Below are positions 12,133 through 23,183 of a stretch of DNA of 64,000 bases, piece by piece; the first letter of the stretch is position 1; each line of letters starts with the position of its first letter. The stretch covers positions 6,138,001 to 6,202,000 of the forward strand of contig OY294046.1 in NCBI GenBank assembly GCA_958510825.1. Direction: 5' to 3'. The position numbers and the translations under genes are program-made. The stretch comes from Brachypterus glaber (lineage: Eukaryota > Arthropoda > Insecta > Coleoptera > Kateretidae). The notes beneath the pieces are model-generated. The model made no database searches. It saw only the letters and a program-made list of their open reading frames with translations, and was not told the DNA's origin.

Positions 12133-12690
12133 TTATAGTATATTAAAGTTTCATAACATACGTTTTTAGCGCACGAGTACAAGTTTAGAAAACGAGCCGT
12201 TTGCGGCGAGTTTTCTAAAGTACTAGTGCTCTAAAAACGAGCCGTTTGCGGCGAGTTTTCTAAAGTACTAGTGCTCTAAAAACGTGTTATGAAACGAGTG
12301 CTTTATACAATTTTTTCTATTTTGCTCTAATATTTAAAAAATTTACATTTAAATTGATGACTGATTTAGGGATTTTTGTTTTGGGTTGGCATTACAGTTT
12401 ACACTATGTTTAAAATTCTAAGAACAAATGATATTTTGATATATTTTACAGTCATTTCTTCTTTTTTCACTGCAGTTAACCAGTCCACAATTTTAACACG
12501 GTAAAAAATAACCCAAACACAAAATTTTGTAAAAAATTAAACTTTAAATCGACGTTGACATTTGCACGCAAAACGTCAAGAGATAGGATTTTGTATGTTG
12601 CCAACCCAACAGGAAAAAAAGTAGAGACCTCTTATGGGCCTATAAGAACACGCAAAATGCGTGTGATTATGAGCTTATAAGAGTCGCAAA
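12133..12690 (+). repeat. Dispersed repeat R2, copy A, with internal 45 bp duplication
   Basis: Matches 59161-59662 in the same orientation, from TAGTATATTAAAG through TTTCATAACATACGTTTTTA, ATTGATGACTGATTTAGGG and ACCTCTTATGGGCCTATAAG to CTTATAAGAGTCGCAAAATAG. Copy A carries two tandem copies of an approximately 45 bp block containing GAGCCGTTTGCGGCGAG and GTACTAGTGCTCTAAAAACG; copy B lacks the GC part. The right end holds a CACGCAAAATGCGTG hairpin. Unknown class, no coding potential. Confidence 0.75.
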
Positions 12691-13049
12691 ATAGAAAAAA
12701 GTATTGTTTTCTACCAATAAAAATTGATGTCAATCTTTAGATATGCCTCGCTTAGTGCGCATTCTAGGTACATAATAATAGGTATACTTTTTTTTTAAAT
12801 GGACATATCTTTTTTTAAATGTGTTTTTTTACCCAGCCCTGAATGTAATGCATTGTAAAATGTGCAGACTATTCAATTCCTTTTGCATATTGTGTAAAAT
12901 ATTCGTAAAAAGGATTCTTATCAAAACCACCTCAGTTGAGCGAACAGGCAAATCGAAAAGGGTGGCAGATTTGTACACATTCTTATTATACTCTTCACAT
13001 ACTTAAAGCAGATAAGAGGGGTATTATAAGCATGAGAATATAAGGACTG

Positions 13050-13896
13050 ATAACTTGTAGTTCCTGGCCTGTCTGTGCATAACCGGAGCGATGGGCACAT
13101 CCTCAACTCTGGCTATGGAAATACTGTTAGGCCTTCCCTCCCTTAAAATTATTATTAAAGCCAAGGCGAGACTGGCTGCTTAAAGAATAAATAATGCAGC
13201 CATTTGAAGATCCTCAGATGACTTTGGGCACACCCAAATTACCAACATTATAGCAAACTCATTGCTAGAGATGAGCAGCGATTCAATGCTGGCAGCTTTT
13301 AACTTCAATATACCTTTCAACATTCAGCTCAACTGGAATGAAGAGTATGTTAAACAACACTGTCGCACCCAGGGCCTTGTCTGGTACACGGATGGCTCTA
13401 AGATGGACAGTGGAACTGGTGCTGGAATACACGGGGCAACTGTCAAATGGAATAGATCCCTTCCCTTTGGGAGGCATGCCACTCTATTTCAAGCAGAAGT
13501 ATACGCTATTAATAACTGTATTCAAGAAAACTTGAGGAGGAACTATAGTAAAAGGTAAATCCTCATACTTTCTGATAGTCAGTGATAGTGATAGTGATAG
13601 TCAGCACTAAAAGCCATTTTTAACTTTGAAACCAAATCTAAACAGGTTTGTGACTGTCGAAACGACCTCATAACCTTATCCAACCACAATAAAGTAACTT
13701 TAGGGTGGGTGCCGGGGCACAAAGGGAAACTCCATACATTGGACCTGAGCCGGCCATTGGCATAACCAAAACCACTGTAAAATACTGGATATTCAACTGG
13801 ATAAAATCCTAGCAAAGTTTACAGTGGGGCCAGGCACCGGGACTTAGGCAAAGCAAGTTAATACTTGGCGGTGTAATAACCGCTGGTCCAAAAAGA
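13050..13896 (+). pseudogene. Non-LTR retrotransposon ORF2 remnant, RNase H region
   Basis: The translation shows the C-terminal half of an ORF2 protein of the RNase H-bearing LINE group (I/R1/LOA/Jockey-like). From 13070 the frame reads CLCITGAMGTSSTLAMEIL, a linker conserved after the reverse transcriptase, with in-frame stops near 13182 and 13209. The RNase H domain follows: YTDGSKMDSGTGAGI (first Asp), FQAEVYAI (Glu) and, after a frame change, LSDSQ (second Asp) and LGWVPGHKG. Beyond lie GPEPAIGI-like and PGLRQSKLILGG segments. The RNase H frame itself is open only from 13262 to 13555. The copy lacks endonuclease and reverse transcriptase, and its 3' end is cut by the fold-back element starting at 13897. 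It is dead. Assignment to the LINE group is secure; the clade is not. Confidence 0.85.
13574..13604 (+). repeat. GATAGT microsatellite expansion inside RNase H motif
   Basis: A GATAGT hexamer is repeated here (13583-13601) directly after the codons for LSDSQ, adding 22 bp and breaking the RNase H frame. The uninterrupted sequence would read on into ALKAIFNFETKS. This looks like slippage within the dead LINE. Confidence 0.7.
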
Positions 13897-14680
13897 ACAG
13901 TCCACACAAAAAAAAGTGTCTTGATCTGAAGATGAGACTTATATATTCTTATGTATTTTGACGAGCTGAATCTGAATCCGACCCAACGGGTCTTGGTTTA
14001 ATCCTAACCTCAAAAAACACCTTAAAATCGCTAAAATGGCCCGTTTTGCTTGTGTCTTTTGAGGTTAGGGTTAAACCGAGACCCGTTGGGCCTATTCTGA
14101 TGGTAGATTCAGATTCAGCGCATCAAAATACATATGAATATAGAATAAAACTAGTAGATATTGTCAAACACCGACAGATATATTTAAAAAAGTATTAAGC
14201 TAATGCCTGATGCATTTCGAAATTTGATATTTTATCTTCAGAGGCTAAAAAATTTAAATTAATGTAGTATACATACATAGAACAGGTGCGAATTTACTTG
14301 TAAATAAATAAAAATTGTTATAAAATTACCTTGTCAAACATTTAACATTTAACGTTAAATATACAATAAAGTATACAAAATTAAAATTAACTGCGAAGTT
14401 ACGTGCAGAAATGAAACAAATGTTTTGACATTATAAAATTGATTGTCATTGAGTTGAAGGGGTGGTAGCGACATCTTTTGGAAACATTACTCAACGCAGG
14501 ACGGATAAGAAAGACATCTGCTTAAAGCCTTCTTTACAGACGCGACGCAAAACCTCAGACGCACAGCCGCGAGGAACGCAGCACGCAGATTGATTCAGTT
14601 TAAGGCTGAATCAATCAACGCACAAGGCCTCCACGATCACACGTCTGTGCTCCCACGTCGCATTCGCAACTAATAAAAAT

Positions 14681-14749
<69 letters not shown>

Positions 14750-14919
14750 AATAACAATAATAATAGGCTTGTTTTGTCTCTCGAAAACTGCCGCCCCGAA
14801 CCGGCCCATATCTACTAGTTTTATTCTATAATATACATCAGGATGATATCACCTCACGAATCATATGAATATATATGTCTCGTCCCCAGATCAAGGCACT
14901 TTTTTCTTGTGTGGCTGTG
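13897..14919. mobile_element. Fold-back element with ACAGYCCACACAA-type ends
   Basis: The left end ACAGTCCACACAAAAAAAAG, then TGTCTTGATCTG and GACGAGAC-like sequence, is mirrored by the right end (14870-14919). Further inverted pairs lie inside. At 13955-14125 two arms of about 75 bp contain GACCCAACGGGTC and CTAACCTCAAAA. CTACTAGTTTTATTCTATA near 14812 complements 14135-14155. The element cuts the LINE remnant at 13896. The unrelated segment 14160-14810 probably includes later insertions. No transposase frame. Confidence 0.65.
14684..14746. repeat. (TA)n microsatellite, about 31 units
   Basis: Uninterrupted TA dinucleotides. The apparent reading frame across it is only a run of Ile-Tyr codons. 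Confidence 0.95.
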
Positions 14920-15796
14920 TTATTTTACGCGTCATTACGTTACATAAGTAAAAGCATATGTGTGAAGATTTCTTATAAATTGAACGGGTGGTAAAGGTCA
15001 GTGGATAAACGTCCAGTTGTTTCTCGTAATAATTGTCACAAATGGGGCCAATGTACCAAACGAAGACGAATTATACAAAAAAGAGGGAGGCAAGTAAGAA
15101 GTTGATGATGCGAGAGACAAGGACTGATTGCGTGTATTTTTTAAAAGGCAAAAGAAATAAATTGACTCGTTCTGGGTGCACACCATTTGTTTAGAAACCT
15201 AAAATACAAAACTGATCACCAGTATCCGGCGTATTTCCAGTTATAGTCCAGTCTTCAAGTTATTAAAAGAGGCTTTACCTGAAAATAATGTACATTTTTT
15301 TATGATTGACTGACAGAAATTTTGATGAAAGGGATTTTTTTTAATTTTAGGGGTGCGGAGGTTGGGGGTAAATTTTACATAAAATTGTATTGTCAGAGAT
15401 AAGCATGTGTACCGAACTTCAGCTCTCTACGTTTATTCTAAGTGGGTGAAACAGATAGGGGGTAAACTTAGCCTTATACACTTATGGAGGGGAGATGGAG
15501 AGATAAGGGGGGACGTAAAATTTATTTTAAAATTTTATTATCACTGAATGAGTATGTAACCTAAGTTTAGTTTTAAATTATCTCGTGTGGGTACAAAAAT
15601 GGATTTTTTTTTTAAATTTAGGGATGCGGGGATTGGGGGGAAATTTTTATACAAAATTGTTTTGTGAACCGAGTTAAGCATATGTAAGTTTTATATAAAA
15701 TTCAATTGTCAGCCGAGTTAAGCATGTTTAGCTTCCTTTCATGTATATTCTAAGTGCTCGAAAATGCCTTTGGCAGATTTGCCCTAAACAAACATA
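14920..15796. repeat. Unassigned stretch with two diverged direct repeats
   Basis: The block GGGGTGCGGAGGTTGGGGG (about 15351) recurs as GGGATGCGGGGATTGGGGGG (about 15622). Both sit in matching surroundings (GATTTTTTTT before; AAATTGT..TGT and GATAAGCATGTG/GTTAAGCATATG after), suggesting an old duplication with a unit of about 270 bp. No coding signal. Confidence 0.45.
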
Positions 15797-16383
15797 CAGC
15801 CTGTTTCAGAACTTGCGTACAGAAATTTGAGGGTATATTAAAAACCCTCTGGAAAATATGAAAAAATTGTCAAAAAAATCCATCTTCGTTCAATTGAAGA
15901 ATAAGAACGCTTTAAGTGGACCAATACTGTTGCTGATGTTAAATTACCTTTAAAAGTTGAATTTGTAGCTATGGAAGCAAATTTAATTATTGAAGGTACA
16001 TATTCTGTAGGTTGACATGTTGATTACTGTGACATAAATATTTATTAATGTCAAAAAACCACCGCCGGATGGAATGACCCTATAAAAATAGAATACTTGA
16101 TAGCTTCTGTCAGTTTTGTCAAAATATAATAACCTAAAAAGATTCTAAAGTTGAAAGTCTCAAACAATGCACGCGTCAACAATTAAAATGCAACCATATA
16201 TACTAATAAGTAGGGAAAAACTAATTTGTAGGTAATTTAACATCAGCAACAGGATTGGTCAGATTAAATAGCTTACTTTTTAATTAGTGTTGAAGATGGA
16301 TTTTTTTTGAAATTTTTTTCATATTTTCCACAGGGTTTTTAATATACCCTCAAATTTCTGTACGGGAGTTCTGGAACAGGCTG
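15797..16383. mobile_element. TA-flanked fold-back element, 587 bp
   Basis: Ends are CAGCCTGTTTCAGAACT and its complement, flanked by TA (15795-15796, 16384-16385), as for Tc1/mariner-like elements. The arms are at least 100 bp and continue after a short gap (GGACCAATACTGTTGCTGATG on the left, its complement near 16240). The right arm differs by only a few substitutions, so a transcript would fold into a long hairpin. The interior has no transposase frame. The termini resemble the right end of the element at 19865-20595. Confidence 0.75.
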
Positions 16384-16524
16384 TATATACATATGTACCT
16401 ACTAATAACAACAAACATTGCAGGTTAAATAAAAGCTTGTAAAAAGCATGCAATTTTAGGTTTCTGTTGGGGATATTCTAAGGATGTTTCTAGACAATAT
16501 TAATCGCTCGCAGTTATTGCACTA

Positions 16525-16910
16525 TTTTTAACCGACTTCCAAAAAGGAGGAGGTTATCAATTCGACGAGTGACTTTTTTTTGTTTTTTTTTTTTTTTATA
16601 TATTTGTTCCCGCATAACTTTGGAACGAATGAACGGAATTTAATGAAACTTTTTGCAACTTAAAGAGGGCATTCATGAAGTGATCCCGTTTTAATTTGAC
16701 GCTTTGTTTTTTTATGTTTGTTCCCGCATAACTTTGGAACGAATGGACGGAATTTGATGAAACTTTTTGCGACTTAAAGAGGGCATTCATGAGGTGTTTT
16801 TTTTATGTATGTTCCCGCATAACTTTGGAACGAACGAACGGAATTTCATAAAACTTTTTGCAACTTCAAGAGGGCATTCATGAGGTGGTCCCGTTTTAAT
16901 TTGACGCTCA
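16525..16910. repeat. Tandem repeat, three units of 114, 91 and about 100 bp
   Basis: Units begin TGTTCCCGCATAACTTTGG at 16605, 16719 and 16810, each followed by AACGGAATTT, AAACTTTTTGC and AGAGGGCATTCATGA. The middle unit lacks the GTCCCGTTTTAATTTGACGC block, which explains its shorter length. The array is preceded by ACCGACTTCCAAAAAGGAGG, a motif I associate with dispersed insect repeats. Confidence 0.8.
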
Positions 16911-17314
16911 GATAATGCCGGATTAGCCGGATAATTAAGATCAATCTAATCATTTTAACGCAATTTCACTTAAAAACGGCTTAATGTGGTTCTACTACCA
17001 GCCAAATTTTTAGAGAAATATTGGATAACTCGGATAAGCAGGATAACTTGATTAAGGGGTCACTTAAATATTACGGCACACTGAAAATCTTTTAAATTCC
17101 GCTAAACTTGATTCTCTGGACCTGTAATATTAAAATATCAAGGGAAAATGATAAATGTTGTGATATTACCAAAAGGCGTTGTTTGATTATTACTTAACGC
17201 TTAAAGTTTAACAAGATTTTCTTTAGTATTTCGTTTACAATAAGGTTGGTAGGACTGTTGGGCGCTGAAATAAAAATATTACTTTTATTTTTTAGAAATT
17301 TATCTTTAAGATAA

Positions 17315-17351
17315 TGACGTCACAACGCACTAACAGTGCATTGTGACGTCA
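17315..17351. repeat. 37 bp palindrome capped by TGACGTCA at both ends
   Basis: TGACGTCACAACGCACT, a 3 bp loop, then AGTGCATTGTGACGTCA. Each end is the octamer bound by CREB/ATF-type bZIP factors, but there is no gene nearby to regulate. It may instead be the core of a small inverted-repeat element. Confidence 0.6.
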
Positions 17352-17399
17352 GAAGCTTGCCCAGATGGAAGGATAACTATAATTTAGCTTAGATGACGT

Positions 17400-17670
17400 T
17401 AGAAATCTACAAGTTCTGTGTCTCTAAAAAGTAAAAAATAAAAACTTTTCGAAAAAAAAAAAATTAACCTACTTCTATGTCTCTAAAAAGTAAAAAATAA
17501 AAAATACTTAAGTCGGTGTCAATTTCACAGCAAAGAATAATAAAATAATAAAAAAATAATTGTTAGTAATTAATCTAGGGTATGTTGAAATTGGCACCGA
17601 TTAAAGTATTTTTTATTTTTTACTTTTTAGAGACATAAAAGTCGGTTCATTTTTTTTGCGAAAAGTTTTT
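17400..17670. mobile_element. Inverted-repeat element, about 85 bp arms
   Basis: Left arm about 17445-17530 and right arm about 17584-17670 share TCTCTAAAAAGTAAAAAATA, AATACTT, TCGGTGTCAATTTCA-like sequence and CTTTTCGAAAAAAA. The start of the left arm is duplicated at 17420-17450. No frame. Confidence 0.6.
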
Positions 17671-18815
17671 ATTGAGCTATTTTGGTTTTCTGGGCAATGA
17701 GTATTTCGCATGAAAAAATAAGTATCCTTTGAGTTGGGCGTCTAAACAATATTTAACGATATTTATTAAAAAATAAAACCATAAAATTATTACCCTATTG
17801 CATGTCATAATATTATTTAAATATTCCTATAGATTTTTCCTATTTTAATATTCAAATATAATGAAGCTAAAACGCTATTACTAGACAGGAAATTGTATCA
17901 GTAATTTTTTCCTGAAAATAATATTTTAGCATAATAAGTGTATGAAACGATTGGCGTGTAACATAAAATATAACAATTTAGTTACATGTAACCTCATTAT
18001 AAATATAGCATTTTTGTACGCTTAATTTAAGTTGTTATTATAACATAAAAAAATTTACGGTTTTAACTGTTTTCTATATAAAATATAAATTATAATATGA
18101 TTACGATCAATTTCAATTCTTGTGGTAAAGCCGTTAGTTTTATTGCCGACTTTTTCTCAAAAAAAGCGAGCAACCCATTTTATTTTCATCATAACTTCCT
18201 TACTTTTTATAAAAGCTCATTTGAAAGGTCTTTTCAAGTACTTTGAAAACTTTTCTATACATTGTCCCCGAAAATTTTTCCGTTTACCCGTTGTTTAATG
18301 TTGAATGCTTCGACTTCAGTTTTCGGCGGACAAGAAGTGACTTTCAACCAGCCATAACTCGGTTCTAATTACATCTACAGAAATAAAAAAAAAACTATCT
18401 TCGTCTTTTTTTATGAGCTCTATTTTTGTTTATTACAATTTGTTTGTTAAAACGTAAGGTTTTCGAGTTATTCGTGAAAAATCGTTCAAAAACATGCATT
18501 TTTTTCGACAAAAACCGAATATTTTCAATCATGTATAACTCAAAAAGTATTGACTTATCGATATAACTTTATAGAAAACTTTTTGATTGGAATTCATTCC
18601 TCTATCAATTTCTGTGGCTATTTTGAGTAAAATAATTTCCACCCCCGAGAAGGGGTGACATTCACCCCAGGGTAAAAAAGCATCGGCACTAGGTCACTTT
18701 TGTTCCTTGAGCCATCCTCTAAGTACTGTTCAAATTTTACGTCAATCGATGATATCCGAAAGAATTCGGAAAATTTTTTTTCGCAAACTTTGATTTGGGT
18801 TCTACTTGGCTATTG
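17671..18815. other. Unassigned stretch, probably dispersed-repeat sequence
   Basis: From 18145 on it consists of phrases such as CATAACTCGGTTCTAA and TAACTCAAAAAGTATTGACTT that recur in altered form elsewhere in the window (near 26340, 34520, 41490 and 56000). No protein-like frame. I regard it as a decayed non-coding repeat of unknown class. Confidence 0.4.
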
Positions 18816-18859
18816 GGACTAATGCCAGTATTTACCCATAATTAACCCATGTATGACTA

Positions 18860-18890
<31 letters not shown>

Positions 18891-19020
18891 GAAAATAAAT
18901 AAATAAATAAATAATATGGTGTGGTTCCCATTAGTAGTAGTAAATTTTTGGGTTGGCCAAAGCCGGACAACTAGGCCATTTCTGGCCCTTTTTGTCACCC
19001 CAGGCAATCCCAGCCATTTA
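18816..19020 (-). mobile_element. LINE 3' region with (TTTA)n tail
   Basis: On the minus strand, sequence after the stop of the LINE frame at 19021 runs about 100 bp and ends in a TTTA/TTTC repeat (18858-18916), the typical simple-sequence 3' tail of a non-LTR element. The region continues the frame remnant at 19021-19390. Confidence 0.65.
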
Positions 19021-19390
19021 CTAATTTGAGTCCTCGTTGAACCTGCCCGTTCTTTCAATAAAGGTCAGAATATTGGCCCAGGGGAGATCTCTTAGTTCCT
19101 CTTGGTTGAGTCCTTGAGTTTCAAAGACTTGCAACCTGTTCCTGTCGTATCTGACACACTCGGCTAAGTAATGAGAGGATGTTTCATCATCTTCGAACTC
19201 TGGGCATAGCGGACTCTCTAGAATCCGCATTGTTGCCAGGTGCTTCCTTAGCTTGCAGTGGCTCGTGAAGACCCCTACGAGTTGTCTGAGTGCAGTTCTT
19301 CCTTTTTCCAGCAACCAGTCCGTCTTTGATTTGCTTGGGCCAGTAAGAAAGTCCCTAGCTTGCCGGCAACCGTCGGTTCCCATTACTTAT
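19021..19390 (-). pseudogene. Non-LTR retrotransposon ORF2, C-terminal fragment
   Basis: An open frame of 120 codons on the minus strand starts abruptly at DGCRQARDFLTGPSKSKTD and continues through LRQLVGVFTSHCKLRKHL to a zinc-knuckle-like segment, LCPEFEDDETSSHYLAEC. The first Cys of the usual CxxC pair is replaced, leaving C..H..C residues. It ends LTFIERTGRFNEDSN. This is the region C-terminal to RNase H in I/R1/Jockey-type ORF2 proteins. It begins almost where the plus-strand LINE remnant at 13050-13896 stops (PGLRQSKLILGG), so the two look like the same or a close family in opposite orientation. The 5' truncation at about 19390 and the TTTA tail indicate a dead-on-arrival copy. The frame itself has no stops. 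Confidence 0.8.
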
Positions 19391-19864
19391 AACCGAAATA
19401 TAAGTAGTTGAATTTCTTCGATCCGCCGTCGCATACATACAAACATACTATAAAAGTAAGTTAATTAGGCGTTGTAAAAATATAAAGTCAAATCCCTTTG
19501 CTGCTATAAACACATTTTTTATAATGGATGTTATTATACAACAGACATTGCTATCTAAAAAACAAACATTCTGCTGAAATGTTTGTAATTAATTTTTATA
19601 ATCTAGAAACTACAATCTTTTTGCTTATCAAAAAAATAAAAACAAAAAAAAAAAAGGATTTCAAGAAAAAACATTTTATCCTTTATAAAAGTCCTGCGTT
19701 AGTAAAAAAACATTTGTTATTTCTTTTTTTTTACGTTTCTCGTTGTTTTATATATAAAAAAGGATTATTTCCAAATAAGAAAATTTCTGTCTGATCAGGA
19801 AAATTTGTGAGCCATTAGATAACCATAACGATAACGCTTTGAGCTATGGATTTTTTCGGACATA
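19391..19864. other. Unassigned AT-rich stretch
   Basis: No supported gene. The frame at 19528-19794 is Lys/Phe-rich low-complexity sequence without homology that I recognise. It begins with GTCGCATACATACAAACATA next to the LINE truncation point. Confidence 0.45.
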
Positions 19865-20595
19865 CAGGGTGATCCATAACTGGCATGCCAAAATTTAAGA
19901 GGTGATTCTAGATCCAAAAATATAAAAAAAGTTTCTATAAAGGTTGGTCCGGAAATGAGCCCTAAGGGATCTAGGGCCCTTTAAAATTGTAATAAAAATA
20001 AGGTTTTTAATTAATAACTCGGGTACCGTTTAAGCTAGAGCGGCGAGCTTTTGCATGTATACTAGTATTAATAAGGGCAATAAGTTTATGTTAATTTATT
20101 TTTTTAATTTATCCAGAGGCGTGCCCAGACGGACAAAATATATGAGGCTTAAAACATTTTTGCCCCAAACTTTTCTATGTGTATGTTTTTTGGATTTGTT
20201 GTAAAAATATAGATTTCTAGAGTAAAAATACATATAAAATATCATATAGTGTAACAATGTAGGAGCAACCGTTATCAAAAAAAAATGCAATTAAGAGGAA
20301 GTAACATTTTGTGCCACCAAAAACGTTACTTTTTAAAAGGCTATTACTCCTTTAATATTAAATTTAGGTGTTTTGGTGTATAATACTTTTTTGCTCAGTT
20401 TTAAATGAAGAATCACCTTGCAGCATTAAAATTTTATTGGTGCTTTTTTTTGTTCCCCATTCAATACGTCATCTTCGAAGGGCCGTAGCTCCCTTAGGGC
20501 TCATTTCCGGACCAACCTTTATAGAAACTTTTTTTCATATTTTTGGATGTAGAATCACCTCTTAAATTTAGGTACGCGAGTTCTGGAACAGGCTG
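19865..20595 (+). mobile_element. TA-flanked fold-back element, family FB1, copy 1 (731 bp)
   Basis: Left end CAGGGTGATCCATAACT and right end complement CAGCCTGTTCCAGAACT, flanked by TA (19863-19864, 20596-20597). Arms of about 110 bp share TTAAGAGGTGATTCTA, TATAAAGGTTGGTCCGGAAA and GAGCCCTAAGGGA. The same element lies reversed at 22157-22807. Matching interior phrases include TGCATGTATACTAGTATTAA, CAGAGGCGTGCCCAGACGG and GGCACAAAATGTTACTTCC in complement. No transposase frame. Confidence 0.8.
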
Positions 20596-20865
20596 TAGGT
20601 AACCTACTATAGGTTCCTTAAACAAAATTTTCGGCTTAAAAGAAAGGTTTCTGAAAGTTTTATTAGTTTTAAGAGTTAGTCAATCAAATTTATTTAGTTT
20701 ACTTTTATTATCACAATTGAATAAAAAATATATTATTATATAAATATAATATTCAATAGATGTTATTGTAACATTGTAATTGTTATAATATAATATATTA
20801 TGTATAATTAGTATAATATAATATTAAAAGCCGTGAAGATATGTAATGCTACGCATTCCATTATA

Positions 20866-21725
20866 CAGGGTTGTCCAGAAATAGGGTAATTAATTTTAAA
20901 GGGTTAATTCTACATCATAAAATATAGTAAAAAGTACCTATAAACATATGTATAAAAATGCGTCGTAAGGGAGCTAAGTCCCTTTGAAAGTTGCTAACAA
21001 ATTTGGTTTTTATTTAATAACTCAGGAACCCTTTCAGATATAGCAAAGAGGTTTTGGACGTGAACTAGTCTTAATAAGGGTCATCTTCTTATGTTATTTT
21101 CATGTACTTATTTTATCCAGGGGTGTGCGAAAAGGGGGGCCTTATCAGTTTTTTGTCCTAAACTTTTTTCTGTTTAACTTTTTTGTAATTTTATTTTTGG
21201 AATATGATTCCTCAGATCAAAATACATTAAAAAGGTACTCGTGTTGTTATACTGTAGGATTAACCGTTTTCCAGAAAACTTCATTTGAAGGTGAAATTTC
21301 ACGGTTCGAAGACGAAAAATTAAATACTAAAATGTTGAAAACCAAAATTTCCCTGATTCAGGGTTATTCAATATTAAAAACTAAGTAAAAAAGCTTTTAT
21401 GCATGTAGGTCTAAAAATCGCTTTTAAAGCTAATATGGCCTTTTAAAAATGGTGCATTTTTAGACCATAGCTCCCTTAGGATTGACTTTTGGAAGTACCT
21501 GTATATGAGTTTTTTTTCTTAGGTTTTGATGTACTTTCACTCGGCATCATTAAACTTTTGGTTTTCAACATTTTAGTATTTGATTTTTCGTCCTCAAACC
21601 GTGAAATTTCACCTTTTTCTCGAAAAAGGTTGATCCTACAATATTACAACAAGAGTACCTTGTTTTATACAAGAATTTTTTGTCTAGGACGATTTTTGAG
21701 TTTTTTTAAAAATTCGAAACTCCTC
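20866..21725 (+). mobile_element. TA-flanked fold-back element, family FB2, right arm truncated
   Basis: Starts after TA (20864-20865) with CAGGGTTGTCCAGAAATAGG. It shares with the 1.16 kb palindrome at 31337-32497 the series TACATCATAAAATAT, TAAGGGAGCTA, AATAACTCAGGAAC, CCAGGGGTGTGCGAAA and GGATTAACCGTTTTC. Its two halves are complementary from about 21120 to 21700, but the outer about 250 bp of the right arm is missing. Frames at 21125 and 21489 are mirror products of the arms and not genes. Confidence 0.75.
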
Positions 21726-21879
21726 TAGCGCAGGCTCGCCTAGGCGCTGTGAATAATATAATAATATTTAACCTTATACAAAGGATACCATAATGGACTG
21801 CTAAATAGTTTAAATATATGGTACGTTAATTTAGGGACATTCGCACAATATTCTGGAGAAGGACGCTCATTGTTAAAGA

Positions 21880-22870
21880 GCTGGTGAACATTTTTAACAA
21901 CATATTTTCTCCCGGCTAAATTTTATTTGATGTGATATTTTTTAGCGACCATGTTTGTAACTATTTTTTTACAATACTTGAAATTTTGAGTAATATTACT
22001 AACTTTGAACGATTTTAGCTAAAATTTTAAGCGAAAGTTTTGACAAAATACACCATTAGAATTAGTAGAATGAGCCAAGTTTGTCACTGCTAGTACGAGG
22101 TATCACAAACAATAATATACTTAATAATAAAAAATATAATTATATTTTTTTTTATACAGGGTGATCAGTAACTGCCATGCCAAGAGGTTATTCTACGTCC
22201 AAAAAAATGTAAAAACGTTTTTATAAAGGTTGGTCCGAAAATGAGCCCTAAGGGAGCTACGGCCCTTCCAATATGACATAATGAATGGGAAACAAAAAAA
22301 AGCATTAATAAAAATTTAATGCTGCAGGGTGATTCTTCATTTAAAACTGAGCAAAAAAGTATTCTTCACCAAAACACCTGAATTTAATATTAAAGGAGTA
22401 ATAGCCTTCTAAAAAGTAACGTTTTTGGTGGCACAAAATCTTACTTCCTCTTAATTATATTTTTTACAAAAAAATCCAAAAAAGCTACACATAAAAAAGT
22501 TTGGGGTAAAAAAGTGTTAAGCCTCACATATTTTACCCGTCTAGGCACGCCTCTGGATAAATTCAAAAAAAATAAATTAACATAAACTTATTGCCCTTAT
22601 TAATACTAGTATACATGCAAAAGCTTGTCGCTCTAGCTTAAAGGGTACCAAAGTTATTAATTAAAAACCTTATTTTTATTACAACTTTAAAAGGCTGTAG
22701 CTCCCTTAGGGCCCATTTCGGGACCCACCTTTATAAAAACTTTTTTTCTTATTTTTGGATGTAGTATAACCTCTTAAATTTTGGCATGGCAGTTACTGAT
22801 CACACTGTATGTAAAATTAGGTCGGGATAAAATAACATGCTGAAAATGTTTACCAGCTCTTACTCTATTA
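21880..22870. mobile_element. Outer inverted repeat enclosing an FB1 element
   Basis: GAGCTGGTGAACATTTT followed by TTTCTCCCGGCTAAATTTTA at 21879-21927 is complementary to 22815-22860. This suggests an inverted-repeat element interrupted by the FB1 insertion at 22157-22807. A similar arm (GAGAGCTGGTGAATATTTTT, TTTTCTCCGGGATGAATTTT) stands alone near 3766-3818. Confidence 0.55.
22157..22807 (-). mobile_element. TA-flanked fold-back element, family FB1, copy 2 (651 bp)
   Basis: Left end CAGGGTGATCAGTAACTGCC and right end complement CAGTGTGATCAGTAACTGCC, flanked by TA (22155-22156, 22808-22809). The two ends agree better here than in copy 1, so this is the better copy for defining the termini. 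The interior is the reverse complement of copy 1. Confidence 0.85.
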
Positions 22871-23183
22871 TTTTTGGGGTCTTATTGTCAAAGGACACAG
22901 ATCAACGCTTTTTGGAGACCTTTCATTCTTATAAATGATGAAATGTTCACTTTTTAAAATTATTTCACGGATATTTAGGTACCTGTTTACGGTACATTTA
23001 TTACCTTTATGTCTACCCAAAGAACTTTATAAACATAAAATTATCTGATAATATATTCTAAACATTTTCTTTCGTAATAATTTATGTGAGCGGACTGAAT
23101 ATAGTGTATAGGATGACTGTTTTCCACCCTGAATAAAGAAAAATATTAAAAATCTGAAAAAGGTGAGTTTACTTTATCGGTAA
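22810..23183. other. Unassigned stretch
   Basis: Apart from the outer inverted-repeat arm noted at 22815-22860, nothing recognisable. Confidence 0.4.

Noticed and set aside
18819..19058. Separate 79-codon gene on the minus strand
   Set aside because: It is a different frame across the LINE 3' end and its TTTA tail; the repeated Phe-Ile-Tyr-Leu run is the tail.
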